DNA of 64,000 nucleotides from Ferruginibacter sp. (GCF_028288465.1 NZ_JAQBNR010000059.1:19404-83403); one strand, 5' to 3'; shown: positions 1 through 10,117, counted from the stretch's first letter. Notes: generated from the letters alone by a model not told the origin. Numbers and translations are program-made.

Positions 1-993
1 CTAATTGTGGCCGAAATGCAAAAAGGCAAAGGCATTATTTCCATGGATGACTTAAAAAATTATCGTGTTAAAGAAAGAAAGGCCATTGAATTTGATTATA
101 AAAATTGTCACATCATCACAATGCCGCTGCCAAGTAGTGGTGGCATTATTATGCAGCAGGTACTAAAGATGATCGAACAAAAAAATATAGGTGGAATGGG
201 TTTTCAGAGTGCAGCGAGTGTGCAGTTATTAACCGAAGCAGAACGCAGGGCATATGCAGACAGGGCACAATACATGGGCGATGCCGACTTTGTAAAAGTG
301 CCGGTAAAAACACTGGTAAGCAACCAATACATCGCACAAAGAATGAAGGATTACACGCCCGGAAAAGCAGGCAGCAGTGAAACAACAAAAGCGGGCGCTA
401 TTAAGGAAAGCGAAGAAACAACACACCTGAGTGTGCTGGATAAAGATGGGAACGCAGTCTCCATTACTACAACTTTAAATGGCGGTTATGGCAGCCGTGC
501 AGTTGTTGCCGGCGCAGGTTTTTTATTAAATAATGAGATGGATGACTTCAGCGTAAAGCCTGGTGTGCCGAATATGTATGGCGCTGTTGGCGCGGAAGCC
601 AATGCCATTGCTCCTGGCAAAAGAATGCTAAGCAGTATGACACCCACGATAGTATTGAAAAACAACCAGCCCTTTATGGTTGTAGGTACGCCCGGAGGCA
701 CTACTATCCCAACGAGCGTCATTCAAACCATTGTAAACATTGTTGATTTTGGTATGAGTGCGGAAGATGCCGTGAACAAACCCAAGTTTCACCACCAGTG
801 GTTACCGGATGAAATTTATGCTGAAGATGATTTTAGTGAACCTACGGCAGAAGCATTAAAAGCAATGGGCTACAAAGTAATCAAGCGGGGACAAATTGGC
901 CGTACAGAACTGATCCTGATTACGGGCGGCGCAAAAAAGTCAATTGTAGCGGTGGGTGATAAAAGAGGTGACGATGATGCGGAAGGGTATTGA
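1..993 (+). CDS. ggt: Gamma-glutamyltransferase, 3' part of gene
   Basis: This is the C-terminal part of a gamma-glutamyltranspeptidase, which transfers or hydrolyses the gamma-glutamyl group of glutathione, normally in the periplasm. The frame is open from base 1, so the start and the N-terminal large-subunit region lie outside the window. The autoprocessing site ETTHLSVLDKDGNAVS is visible near residues 137-152 of the visible part; the first Thr of TTH is the family nucleophile and becomes the N-terminus of the small subunit after cleavage. Downstream are the RMLSSMTPT segment, which carries the paired serines of the active site, and the GTPGGTTIPT loop. The protein ends in a short charged tail. 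No partner gene is adjacent. Identification is firm; only the extent is unknown. Confidence 0.95.
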   Translation, partial: LIVAEMQKGKGIISMDDLKNYRVKERKAIEFDYKNCHIITMPLPSSGGIIMQQVLKMIEQKNIGGMGFQSAASVQLLTEAERRAYADRAQYMGDADFVKVPVKTLVSNQYIAQRMKDYTPGKAGSSETTKAGAIKESEETTHLSVLDKDGNAVSITTTLNGGYGSRAVVAGAGFLLNNEMDDFSVKPGVPNMYGAVGAEANAIAPGKRMLSSMTPTIVLKNNQPFMVVGTPGGTTIPTSVIQTIVNIVDFGMSAEDAVNKPKFHHQWLPDEIYAEDDFSEPTAEALKAMGYKVIKRGQIGRTELILITGGAKKSIVAVGDKRGDDDAEGY

Positions 994-1045
994 TCGGGTG
1001 ATTACCTGCAGTCTTTAAATGTTGGCAATACTCAATGCACCGTAA

Positions 1046-1345
1046 TTGTTTCAGGTCATAAAATCGGTGGAAGTGGATGAACATTTAATTAAAGATGATT
1101 TCACTGAAAATATTGATAAAACCATTGTCAGCAAGGCGCTGAAAGTGGTGAAGGTTATCTTAATTTTATTCGTTTGTTATGCGGTGCTGGACCTGTTGCA
1201 ATGGTTTTCTATTTTACAGACAAATGTAATAGGTCAAAAGGTTTCACGGCGTGCGAATTTTTATATAAGTGCATGCGCCATGAGCCTGTTTGTTTTGTGC
1301 ATTAACCTGGTGGATGGCTGCTTTACCTGGGTGGCAGTAAACTGA
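1046..1345 (+). CDS. Small putative membrane protein
   Basis: This is an open frame of about 99 codons with two clear hydrophobic segments: residues about 33-54, rich in Val, Ile and Leu, and about 73-96, ending in FTWVAVN. The N-terminus is acidic and hydrophilic. I do not recognise the family. No ATG start is in frame near the 5' end. TTG at 1046 and GTG at 1067 are the candidates, so the true start is uncertain and the gene may be truncated. It lies 53 nt after the gamma-glutamyltransferase stop, in a stretch that also holds decayed genes, which lowers confidence that it is functional. Confidence 0.4.
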   Translation: MFQVIKSVEVDEHLIKDDFTENIDKTIVSKALKVVKVILILFVCYAVLDLLQWFSILQTNVIGQKVSRRANFYISACAMSLFVLCINLVDGCFTWVAVN

Positions 1346-1686
1346 TCTTTTCATAGATTGAAACAAATGCCCTTTTCAATTTTAATCAGGTTTATAGTAT
1401 GGTGTACAAAATGCTGTTGATAACATTGGTATCAATTAGCCTGGAGGTTGCTTTTGCTTTTGAAAAATTTTCTATTTCCATGAGCTGTAATCGACTTAGC
1501 CAACCTATACCTGCAATAGGCAATCAAAAGAGTGCAATATTATAAAGCACCGGCGATATTATTGCTGAACATCTCAAAGGGGCCAGGTTTCATTATGCAC
1601 CCAATGACAAAAGCAAAAAACATTGCCTTTAATATTGGTTAATTTTGATTGGCTAAATCAATTCTGCATAACTTAAATTATAATGT
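1346..1686. other. Gap with possible decayed small gene
   Basis: No convincing intact gene is present. A 48-codon plus-strand frame (1399-1545) begins with a signal-peptide-like stretch, MVYKMLLITLVSISL, and is followed in another frame by about 28 residues, beginning STGDIIAEHLKG, that end near 1632. This suggests a small secreted protein gene broken by a frameshift, but no family is recognised and chance cannot be excluded. The last 50 nt are AT-rich leader for the downstream PLP enzyme. Confidence 0.3.
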
Positions 1687-2913
1687 ATGGCCAATAAAAA
1701 GTTCCCGTTCACTGGTACCGGCTCGGTAGTGTTGCATAGCGCAGGCCATCACAATGCAGAGCATGCCCATCTTACACCCATCTTTGCTACTTCTACTTTT
1801 ACATTTGATACCGCACAGCAAGGCATGGAACGTTTTGCCGGCGAAGATAAAAGCAGGCTCTATGGCCGGTGGGGTAATCCCACTTTTACAGCAGCAGAAC
1901 AAACCATCGAAGCGCTTGAAGCCTTTGGCTTGATAGATGAAAATGGTGAACCGCTGCAATTGAAAGCCCTCCTGCATTCCAGCGGACAGGCAGCCATGAC
2001 CACCCTTTTCATGAGTAATCTCAAGGCCGGAGATGCAGTCTTGTCTCACTATTCCCTGTATGGACACACGTACGAACTATTGCTGAAAGTACTGGCAGAA
2101 TCGGGCATTCAAACCATCATTGCCGACCTGCGTGATTTGAATGTGGTGGAAGAAGCCATTAAAAAAAATCCGGCTATCAAAATGGTGCATATTGAAACGC
2201 CGGCCAACCCCACCATGCAATGCGTTGACATAGCCGCGGTAACAACAGTCGCAAAACAACATGGGCTGGTTGTTTCGGCTGACAATACATTTGCCACGCC
2301 TTACCTGCAGCAACCATTTAAATATGGGGTTGATTTTGTCGTTCATTCTACTACAAAATTTTTAAACGGCCATGGCACTTCTATTGGTGGCGTATTGGTA
2401 GGGAAAGACATCGAAAAGATGAAAACCCATATTTGGAAATGGCATATTTTACTGGGCAATAACAGCAATCCCTTTGATGCATTTCTGCTCATTAATGGCA
2501 TGAAAACACTGGAGATAAGAATGGACCGTCATTGCAGTAATGCCATCACAGTTGCGGATTACCTTTCCAAACATTCAGCCATCGAAAAAGTGAATTTTGT
2601 CGGGTTAGCATCTCATCCTGACCATGCCGTAGCATTAAAACAAATGAAACGGCCGGGGGCCTTGCTGAGCTTTGAGGTAAAGGGTGGAATTGACGCAGGC
2701 AAACAATTTATCGACCGCCTGCAAATGTGTGTCAGGGCGGTTTCACTGGGCACAGTAGATACGCTCATCTCTCATCCCGCCAGCATGAGCCATCGCGGAA
2801 TGAGTAAGGAAGACAGAGAAAAAAATGGTATCACGGATGGCCTGATCAGGCTGAGTGTGGGTATAGAAAATGTAGCTGATATTTTAACCGATCTTGAACA
2901 GGCGCTTGCCTGA
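1687..2913 (+). CDS. Cys/Met-metabolism PLP-dependent enzyme
   Basis: This belongs to the trans-sulfuration fold-type I PLP enzymes (cystathionine gamma-synthase/lyase, methionine gamma-lyase, O-acetylhomoserine sulfhydrylase). At 408 aa it has the normal length. Visible motifs are YGRWGNPT near residue 59 (phosphate and substrate binding, usually YSRxGNPT), SSGQAAM at about 98-104 binding the PLP phosphate, SADNTF with Asp199 for the pyridine nitrogen, and HSTTKFLNGHG with Lys224 as the Schiff-base lysine. The C-terminal SLGTVDTLISHPASMSH segment is the usual specificity region. Sequence alone does not separate lyase from sulfhydrylase activity; methionine gamma-lyase or cystathionine gamma-lyase is my preferred guess. 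It starts at ATG 1687 and appears monocistronic. Confidence 0.9.
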   Translation: MANKKFPFTGTGSVVLHSAGHHNAEHAHLTPIFATSTFTFDTAQQGMERFAGEDKSRLYGRWGNPTFTAAEQTIEALEAFGLIDENGEPLQLKALLHSSGQAAMTTLFMSNLKAGDAVLSHYSLYGHTYELLLKVLAESGIQTIIADLRDLNVVEEAIKKNPAIKMVHIETPANPTMQCVDIAAVTTVAKQHGLVVSADNTFATPYLQQPFKYGVDFVVHSTTKFLNGHGTSIGGVLVGKDIEKMKTHIWKWHILLGNNSNPFDAFLLINGMKTLEIRMDRHCSNAITVADYLSKHSAIEKVNFVGLASHPDHAVALKQMKRPGALLSFEVKGGIDAGKQFIDRLQMCVRAVSLGTVDTLISHPASMSHRGMSKEDREKNGITDGLIRLSVGIENVADILTDLEQALA

Positions 2914-2968
2914 TTTATTAATTGTATAAATGCAGGTTGCTTTTTATAAACTCCGCAAATAAACTACA

Positions 2969-3516
2969 ATGGACTTAGCCACCACCTTTTTGTAATCAGC
3001 CATTAAAAGAGTTGCTTATTACAAAGAATTAGGAGATAAAACATTTGCACAGCTCAGTGAGGCTGACTTTTATTTCACGCCAAACAAAGAAAACAACAGC
3101 ATTGCTGTTATTATTCAGCATATGGCGGGCAATATGCTTAGCCGCTGGACTGATTTTTAACCACCGACGGCGAAAAAGAATGGCGTAACCGCGATACAGA
3201 GTTTGAAGAACAACCGCTTACAAAACAACAGCTCATTGAACTTTGGGAGAAGGGCTGGAATTGTTTCTTAGGGGCCTTGCGGCAACTGAATGGCGAAGAT
3301 TTATTAACGACAATTTACATCCGCCACGAGGCTATCCTTGCTGTCGATGCCATTAACAGACAGCTGGCTCATTACCCCTATCATGTTGGCCAGATTATTT
3401 ACATCGCTAAAATGCGCAAAGATCAAAACTGGCAAAGTCTGTCCATTCCAAAAGGCAATTCCGACCAATACAATCAGCAGTTGTTTTCGGCCAATGCGGA
3501 TAAATTAAAAAGCTGA
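2969..3516 (+). pseudogene. DUF1572 (DinB-like) pseudogene
   Basis: The translated pieces read as one DinB-fold DUF1572 protein broken twice. From ATG 2969 the frame meets an in-frame TAA at 2993, then continues SAIKRVAYYKELGDKTF onward until TAA at 3158. The similarity then resumes one frame over, from about 3160 to the TGA ending at 3516, including HYPYHVGQIIYIAKM. Restoring one T in the run at 3154-3158 would join the halves as TDFLTTDGEKEW. The DinB superfamily forms a four-helix bundle that often binds a metal through His residues; HMAG and HYPYHVGQ are the visible candidates. With two independent lesions, a sequencing error alone is unlikely. Confidence 0.8.
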
Positions 3517-3794
3517 CCTTCCTGACATCAATTATGAAGTAAAAAAAGGTAACCAGGCGGTAATAAACATTGTCGAAAATACGCCGCATTCCTTATCCAG
3601 AACAATTGGCTGTACCATGCCAGTGTAAACAGCTATAGGCTTTATTTAACGTATCAATCTGCAATAAAACAATATATTTGGTACTGAATTTGCCCAACGG
3701 TGGCGATACGCTATTTTTGCACTAATACACTGATCCACTGCGCTCAATCCTCAACATATTAAAATGGTTTTCACTTGCACTAATTTTTTGGTTA
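3517..3794. other. Gap with possible coding debris
   Basis: No intact gene is present. A short plus-strand frame beginning INYEVKKGNQAVIN, and a second frame following it, look mildly protein-like up to about 3700, but no family is recognised. The last 70 nt stay open in the frame of the TamB-like protein from the TAA at 3723 onward and encode a hydrophobic stretch (WFSLALIFWLVLG), so the real start of that gene may lie here. Confidence 0.3.
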
Positions 3795-6700
3795 GTGCTT
3801 GGTGCGCTGATGGTTTACGTAAAACCGGTATATGGCAACTGGGTGTTTGGCATTGCCATTGCCGCCTGGCTGGCAGGCTGGTTATATACCTTTGAAAAAG
3901 CCAAACATAAAACCTGGTTTTTTTTATGGTTGCTGGGCATGGTAATCTCTATCTGGTTTACGCTGCAGCTAACATTTGTTCAAAACGCTATCGTATCCAC
4001 TGTTTCAGGCAAACTATCGGATAATCTGAAAGCCAAAGTAAGCATTCAGAGAATCGACTATAGCTTTTTTGATAAAATGGATCTCCGGGGCCTGCTGGTG
4101 GAAGACAGGCAAAGGGATACGTTGCTTTATGCAGGCAGCGCCAAGATTAATATTACCGACTGGTTCTTTTTAAAAAACAAGGCCACCCTGAAATATGTGG
4201 CACTTACCAACGCCGTAGTCAACATGCAGCGAACCGATTCCGTATGGAATTACCAGTTTTTGGTTGATTATTTTTCTTCTCCCAAAAAATCATCCGGCAA
4301 AAAAAATACGATTGAATTTGATATCAAGATTCTGAAGCTGGAGAATATAAGGTTTAGCCAGTTGGACCGGTGGGTGGGCCATAATATGGAAGTGCACATA
4401 AAAAAACTGGATTTGTTTGCTGACGATATCAGTCTTGATAATAAAAAAATTAATCTGAATACGCTTTCCATCGACGGACCGGAATTTGGGCAGTTTGATT
4501 ATGAGGGCAACCGGGAAAGATTGCACATTCCGAAAGATACCAGCCGCCCTGATGCGAAAACGACCGCCTACCGCTGGAATAATGCGGGGTGGATTATGAA
4601 CGTAAAAAACATCCATATTACCAATGGCGTTTTCAGCAGCGGCCAGGAAACAGCCAGGGCGCCCTTTACCGATCGGTTTGACGGAGCTCACTTGCGCTTT
4701 GGTAATATAACAGGCGACTTTAACAACCTGCATTTTGAGAAAGATACCCTCACTACCGATTTCAGTCTTTCTACAAGAGAACGCAGTGGCTTTGAAGTTA
4801 AAAAACTAAAAGCGGCGCTAAAATTTACGCCCGAGTTGATGGAATACAAACAGCTCGAACTGGTGACCAACAAAAGCCACCTGGGCAATTATTTTGCAAT
4901 GCACTACCGCGGGTTTAATAAAGACATGAGCGACTTTGTGCACAGCATTAAGATGGATGCGAATTTTGTAAACAGTGAATTAAGCAGTGATGATCTTGGT
5001 TTTTTTGCCCCTGAAACAAAAGAATGGAAAAGAGTATTCCAGTTGAAAGGCGTTGCCAAAGGCAGCGTGGATAACCTGGCTGCAAAAAAAATGCTGATTA
5101 AAACTGACAACAGTTATGTTGATGGAGACATTGCATTAAAAGGCCTTCCGGATATTGACAATACATTTATCGATTTTCAAGCCAATGAACTAAAGACAAC
5201 CATAAAGGATTTGTCCGCCATTGTTCCATCTTTAAAAACGGTTACACAACCCAATCTTGGCAAACTGGGCAATATCAATTACCGTGGTAATTTCACCGGT
5301 TTTATAAAAGATTTTGTTGCCTTTGGTACCATCTCTACCAACCTGGGTGTAGTTACAGGTGATGTTAATATGAAACTGCCGGACGACGGCTCATCTGTTT
5401 ACATCGGTAAAATTTCTACTGATGGCTTTCAGCTGGGAGAATTTATCAATTCCAAAGATGTTGGCAAAATAATTTTTAACGGCAAACTTAACGGTGCCGG
5501 CTTTTCGTCAAAAGATGTGGCAGCAAATTTTGACGGTAATATCCGCAGTGTTGAAGTAGCAGGGTACACTTACCAGAACATAGCCGTGAAGGGCGATTTT
5601 GGTAAAAAATTATTCAGTGGCTCGGCAAGCATCGATGATCCCAATTTAGTGCTGCATGACCTCAAAGGCAGCATCGATTTTACTGGTACAGAGCCACAAT
5701 TTAATTTTGATGCGGATCTTGCCAAAGCTGATTTTAAAAAATTAAATATTACCCAGGATGATTTTTTATTAAATGGCCACTTTAACCTCGATTTTACCGG
5801 CAGCAACATTGATAACTTTTTAGGTACTGCAAAAATTTATAATGCCGGCCTGTTGCACAACAATACACCGCTAAGCTTCGATTCATTAATTCTACACTCC
5901 TCTGTGCTCAACGATTCCAAAGTGCTGAGCCTTGTAACCAATAACCTGGAAGCCGAAGTAGATGGTAAGTTTACCATTCGTGAACTGCCGGATGCGTTCA
6001 AGATTTTCTTGAGTCGTTATTTCCCTTCTTATATAAAAAAGCCCGGGTATACACTGAGTGACCAGGACTTTTCTTTTCTGATAAAAACAAAAGAAGTGGA
6101 CGGCTACATGCCTTTACTTGACCACAGCCTAAGAGGTTTTGATAATGCTGTAATAGAAGGAAGCCTGCAGTTAAGCGACAACCAGTTTAGTGTAAACGTT
6201 ACCGTGCCCCAGTTTAGCTATGATGGGAAAGTTTTTAATAATACCCGTTTAGCAAGCAATGGCAATTTTGACGATCTGGTAACAAAAGCGGATGTTGATG
6301 ACGTACAAATCAATGATAGCCTGCATTTGCCGACCAGCAGCCTGGTACTGGATTCGCATGATGATATAACCGACATTGTACTTAACACCAGTGCCAGCAA
6401 AAACCTCAGCAGTGCCAATATCAATGCCCAGGTACAAACCATGAAGGATGGCGTAAAAATTCATTTTTTTCCAAGTTCATTTATTATCAACGACAAAAAA
6501 TGGCAGCTGGAAAGAGATGGCGAATTATCGCTAAGCAAAACCCAGGTAAGTGCCAGCGAAGTGAATTTTGTACAGGGAAACCAGCAGATAAAAATTGCCA
6601 CCGAACCGTCTGAAACCGGCAATACCAATGACGTTGTGGTGAAGCTTACCAAAGTAAGTATTGATGACCTGTTGCCACTGGTACTAAAAAAGCCAAGGAT

Positions 6701-8651
6701 GGAAGGACAAATATCAGGCACTGTAAGGATAGCCGACCCCTTTGGCAAACCGTATATTGAAGCCGACGCGGAAACAGAAAAATTTACCATTGACGGTGAT
6801 TCCGTTGGTGTCATCAATACGCATGCAACCTATTCTACCAATACCGGCATTGTGAAATTTAATGCAGGTGCTGAAGACCCCAACAACCATTTTCGCATTG
6901 ATGGCACCTATAATACAAAGGATTCTTTAGGTAACCAGGCCGATATTGCCATTGTATCCGAAAAGCTGGACCTCAAGATTTTAAACAATTACCTTGGCGG
7001 AATTTTCAGTGAAATACGAGGCACGGCCAACACCAGCAATTTAAGAGTGATGGGTAATTCAAAGCATCTGACTATTACAGGATCTGCTAATGTTACGGAA
7101 GGGTCACTAAGGGTTATTTATACCCAATGCAAATATGCTTTTAAAAACGAAACTATTATTTTCAATCCCGATGAAATTGATTTTGGTACGGTGACTATAA
7201 CGGACACATTAAACAACACCGCTACGGTAAGCGGGAAAATGTACCATCGCTTTTTTGACCAGGTTGGTTTTGATAATGTAAAAATGGATACGAAAAAATT
7301 GCTTGTACTCAACACTACCAAAAGAGACAACAATATTTTCTATGGTAAAGTAATTGGCAGGGCGTCTCTTGTACTAAATGGCAGTGCTGACGACATTACA
7401 ATGGACATTAATGGTGAGCCATCCAGAACAGACAGCAGCCATATTTATTTATCCAACGGTACCACGGTAGAAAGCGGCGTGGTGGATTATATTGATTTCA
7501 TCCAGTTTGGTACCGAGATGGCCAATGCATATAAGGGAAGGATTTCCAGCAATATTGTGGTTAACATGGCGCTTACCGCTAACCCATCCTGTAAAATTGA
7601 TGTAATACTGGATGAAGCAACCGGTGATATTATTAAGGGGGAGGGCAACGGCCTGTTAAAGATAAGAGTGGGTAATAAAGAACCGTTAACCATCAATGGC
7701 CGTTACGATATTACAAGGGGTGACTACACATTTAATTTTCAGACCTACCTTAAAAAATATTTTAAGGTAAATACCGGAAACATTGTCTGGAGCGGCGATC
7801 CTTTGAACGCACAGATTGATATCATTGCGGAATACCTGGCTACCAATGTCGATTTCAAAAGCATAAGCAACAACATTTCCGGCACCACAGGCACTAATAC
7901 TTCATTTCAAAAAAAGAGTGATGTACGGGTTCTGGCGCATCTGACTGAAAGCCTGTTGAAACCTTCCATTGATTTCGAATTTCAATTGCCGCCTGGTAGT
8001 CCTTTAGCTAATGACTTTTTTATTACTAAAACGCTGCAGCAATACAAAGACGATAAAAACGAGCTGAATAAACAAGTAACCTCCTTGTTGTTATTTAACT
8101 CTTTCATCAGCGGTCAGCAGGGGTTTATTACTGCTAACAGCGGCGCTAATATTTTATCCAGCACCATCGGGGGAATGGTGTCAAGTGCACTCTCGGGGTA
8201 CTTTAATAAATTTTTACAAAAATACCTTAAGAATACCTCGCTGTATTTTGACTTAAATACCAGTTACGGCAGTACCTCTCCGAGCGATCTTCAGGCCAAT
8301 GTTGCCCAATTGCAGGCCGCCGCTAAAAGCGGACTTATCTTTACTTTGTTGCAGGGCAGGCTTATTATATCAGCTGGTGTAAACGTGGATTATAATAACC
8401 CATACGCAATCAATTACACCCGCAATACCAACGTACTTGTAACGCCGGATGTTACGGCAGAATTTATTATCAATAAAGATGGAAGTGTAAGAGTAGTAGC
8501 ATTTAACCGTACCAATTATGATTTTATCGGTCAGCGGAATAAAACGGGTGTTAACCTTTCTTACCGCAAGGATTTTGATAAACTATCGGATATACTTGAC
8601 CCAAAGAGAAAAAGAAAAGTGGTGTTGGTGAACAACAGACCGGTAAATTAA
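3795..8651 (+). CDS. TamB-like inner-membrane/periplasmic protein (DUF490)
   Basis: This giant AsmA/TamB-type protein of at least 1618 aa is the likely equivalent of TamB, which bridges inner and outer membrane in lipid transport or outer-membrane protein assembly. Three hydrophobic segments are at the N-terminus (about residues 1-9 continuing upstream, 15-31 and 41-58). The segment at 41-58 followed by VQNAIVSTVSGKLSDNLKAKV is the usual single anchor. A very long region of repeated beta-strands follows, and the C-terminal TamB domain begins at about residue 1150 (NYLGGIFSEIRGTANTSN) and ends with a conserved barrel-like tail. The GTG at 3795 is only the first usable codon. The frame is open from 3726 with no ATG, so the start is uncertain. 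A TamA/BamA partner is not adjacent. The next gene is convergent. Confidence 0.85.
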   Translation: MLGALMVYVKPVYGNWVFGIAIAAWLAGWLYTFEKAKHKTWFFLWLLGMVISIWFTLQLTFVQNAIVSTVSGKLSDNLKAKVSIQRIDYSFFDKMDLRGLLVEDRQRDTLLYAGSAKINITDWFFLKNKATLKYVALTNAVVNMQRTDSVWNYQFLVDYFSSPKKSSGKKNTIEFDIKILKLENIRFSQLDRWVGHNMEVHIKKLDLFADDISLDNKKINLNTLSIDGPEFGQFDYEGNRERLHIPKDTSRPDAKTTAYRWNNAGWIMNVKNIHITNGVFSSGQETARAPFTDRFDGAHLRFGNITGDFNNLHFEKDTLTTDFSLSTRERSGFEVKKLKAALKFTPELMEYKQLELVTNKSHLGNYFAMHYRGFNKDMSDFVHSIKMDANFVNSELSSDDLGFFAPETKEWKRVFQLKGVAKGSVDNLAAKKMLIKTDNSYVDGDIALKGLPDIDNTFIDFQANELKTTIKDLSAIVPSLKTVTQPNLGKLGNINYRGNFTGFIKDFVAFGTISTNLGVVTGDVNMKLPDDGSSVYIGKISTDGFQLGEFINSKDVGKIIFNGKLNGAGFSSKDVAANFDGNIRSVEVAGYTYQNIAVKGDFGKKLFSGSASIDDPNLVLHDLKGSIDFTGTEPQFNFDADLAKADFKKLNITQDDFLLNGHFNLDFTGSNIDNFLGTAKIYNAGLLHNNTPLSFDSLILHSSVLNDSKVLSLVTNNLEAEVDGKFTIRELPDAFKIFLSRYFPSYIKKPGYTLSDQDFSFLIKTKEVDGYMPLLDHSLRGFDNAVIEGSLQLSDNQFSVNVTVPQFSYDGKVFNNTRLASNGNFDDLVTKADVDDVQINDSLHLPTSSLVLDSHDDITDIVLNTSASKNLSSANINAQVQTMKDGVKIHFFPSSFIINDKKWQLERDGELSLSKTQVSASEVNFVQGNQQIKIATEPSETGNTNDVVVKLTKVSIDDLLPLVLKKPRMEGQISGTVRIADPFGKPYIEADAETEKFTIDGDSVGVINTHATYSTNTGIVKFNAGAEDPNNHFRIDGTYNTKDSLGNQADIAIVSEKLDLKILNNYLGGIFSEIRGTANTSNLRVMGNSKHLTITGSANVTEGSLRVIYTQCKYAFKNETIIFNPDEIDFGTVTITDTLNNTATVSGKMYHRFFDQVGFDNVKMDTKKLLVLNTTKRDNNIFYGKVIGRASLVLNGSADDITMDINGEPSRTDSSHIYLSNGTTVESGVVDYIDFIQFGTEMANAYKGRISSNIVVNMALTANPSCKIDVILDEATGDIIKGEGNGLLKIRVGNKEPLTINGRYDITRGDYTFNFQTYLKKYFKVNTGNIVWSGDPLNAQIDIIAEYLATNVDFKSISNNISGTTGTNTSFQKKSDVRVLAHLTESLLKPSIDFEFQLPPGSPLANDFFITKTLQQYKDDKNELNKQVTSLLLFNSFISGQQGFITANSGANILSSTIGGMVSSALSGYFNKFLQKYLKNTSLYFDLNTSYGSTSPSDLQANVAQLQAAAKSGLIFTLLQGRLIISAGVNVDYNNPYAINYTRNTNVLVTPDVTAEFIINKDGSVRVVAFNRTNYDFIGQRNKTGVNLSYRKDFDKLSDILDPKRKRKVVLVNNRPVN

Positions 8652-8908
8652 ATCGCTATGTGTGATGACTGATTTTTTGAGGCCTGTTAGCCTTTATATT
8701 TATCTGAGGGGTTATAAGCAAAGAGTTATTTTATTATAACCAATAAAAAAGGTTTCAACCTTTCGGCTAAAAACCTTTCCTTACGTTACCTGTTTGTTGA
8801 ATCTTCAAATTGCTTTCATTCCCCGGCAAATATTAGGATTGATTTTAAAGAGAAATACTTTTTGAATCTACAGAAATCAGCCATCAAAAAATCAGCCATC
8901 AGACATTG
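8652..8908. other. Convergent gap with short direct repeat
   Basis: This gap separates two convergent genes. It contains a weak hairpin candidate around 8743-8780 (AAAGGTTT paired with AAACCTTT across a 14-nt loop), which may terminate transcription. It also has a tandem direct repeat, AATCAGCCATCA, at 8875-8886 and 8890-8901, just beyond the ribBA stop codon. No coding potential is seen. Confidence 0.4.
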
Positions 8909-10117
8909 CTATTGCTGCTCGTTCATAATATTATGCCCCATTTTATCCCTTTTGGTAGCAAGGTATTTCTCGTTGTGCTTGTTGGCCTTTATTTCAATTG
9001 GAATAGTTTCAACAACTTCCAGTCCGTAGCCCAGTAATCCTGCACGCTTTTTCGGATTGTTGCTCATCAGCTTCATTTTACTGATGCCCATATGACGTAG
9101 TATCTGCGCCCCTACTCCGTAATCTCTCTCGTCCATTCCAAAACCCAGTTGCAGGTTGGCTTCTACTGTATCCATTCCCTGTTCCTGTAGTTTATATGCT
9201 TTCAATTTATTCAGCAATCCAATTCCCCTGCCCTCCTGGTTCATGTACAGCACAAGACCTTTTCCTGCTTCCTCAATCATTTTTAATGCCTTATGCAACT
9301 GGTCGCCGCAGTCACAACGCAGCGAACCCAATATGTCTCCTGTCATGCAACTGCTGTGCACCCTTACCATCACCGGTTCATCTTTTTCCCAGTCGCCTTT
9401 TTTAATTGCCAGGTGTATATCGCCTGTATTTAATTGTTTAAAAGCAATCAGTTCAAACATGCCATATTTCGTTGGCATCTGTACTTTCTCTTCCTCCTCA
9501 ATAAGTGATTCCTTGCTCAGCCTGTAAGCAATCAAATCTTTAATGGATACAACCTTCAAATCAAAGCGTTTGGCGATTTCCTTCAACTCCGGTAGCCTGG
9601 CCATTGAACCATCTTCATTCATTATCTCCACCAATACACCAGCCGGTTCAAAACCTGCCAGTCTTGCAAGGTCAATGGTTGCCTCTGTATGTCCCGACCT
9701 TCTCAATACACCACCCTTTCGTGCCCGCAGCGGAAAAATATGTCCCGGTCTGCCGAGGTCTTGCGGTTTTGTTTCCGGATCAATCAATGCCAGCACCGTT
9801 TTGGACCTGTCATGAGCCGATATACCCGTTGTACAACCGTGGCCCAGCAAATCTACACTAACCGTAAACGGGGTAGCATGCAACGAAGTATTGTCACTTA
9901 CCATGGCTTGCAGGTGCAATACATCGCAGCGTTCTTCTGATAGTGGTGCACAAATAAGCCCTCTTCCGTAAGTACTCATAAAATTGATAATTTCCGGGGT
10001 AACATTTTCTGCTGCGGTAATAAAATCGCCTTCATTTTCCCTGTCTTCATCATCCACCACTATTACCAGCTTGCCATTTTTTATGTCGTCAATCGCACTT
10101 TCAATACTATCTAACAT
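8909..10117 (-). CDS. ribBA: Bifunctional DHBP synthase / GTP cyclohydrolase II
   Basis: This two-domain enzyme starts both branches of riboflavin synthesis. The N-terminal half (residues about 1-200) makes 3,4-dihydroxy-2-butanone 4-phosphate from ribulose 5-phosphate, and the C-terminal half (about 208-400) opens GTP. The acidic metal-binding motif DDEDRENEGD is at 22-31 and GRPGHIFPLRA at 122-132. In the cyclohydrolase domain, the zinc cysteines are Cys257, Cys268 and Cys270 in SSCMTGDILGSLRCDCG, followed by NQEGRGIGL and the NNPKKRAGL GTP-binding segment. Length (402 aa) is normal. A perfect TAACTTTG -7 element lies on the minus strand at 10137-10144, about 20 nt before the ATG. No FMN riboswitch was recognised upstream. 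Confidence 0.97.
   Translation of the reverse strand: MLDSIESAIDDIKNGKLVIVVDDEDRENEGDFITAAENVTPEIINFMSTYGRGLICAPLSEERCDVLHLQAMVSDNTSLHATPFTVSVDLLGHGCTTGISAHDRSKTVLALIDPETKPQDLGRPGHIFPLRARKGGVLRRSGHTEATIDLARLAGFEPAGVLVEIMNEDGSMARLPELKEIAKRFDLKVVSIKDLIAYRLSKESLIEEEEKVQMPTKYGMFELIAFKQLNTGDIHLAIKKGDWEKDEPVMVRVHSSCMTGDILGSLRCDCGDQLHKALKMIEEAGKGLVLYMNQEGRGIGLLNKLKAYKLQEQGMDTVEANLQLGFGMDERDYGVGAQILRHMGISKMKLMSNNPKKRAGLLGYGLEVVETIPIEIKANKHNEKYLATKRDKMGHNIMNEQQ

Noticed and set aside
8743..8780. Hairpin as a firm terminator between the TamB-like gene and ribBA
   Set aside because: The stem is short with a large loop and no clean T tract; kept only as a candidate in the gap note.
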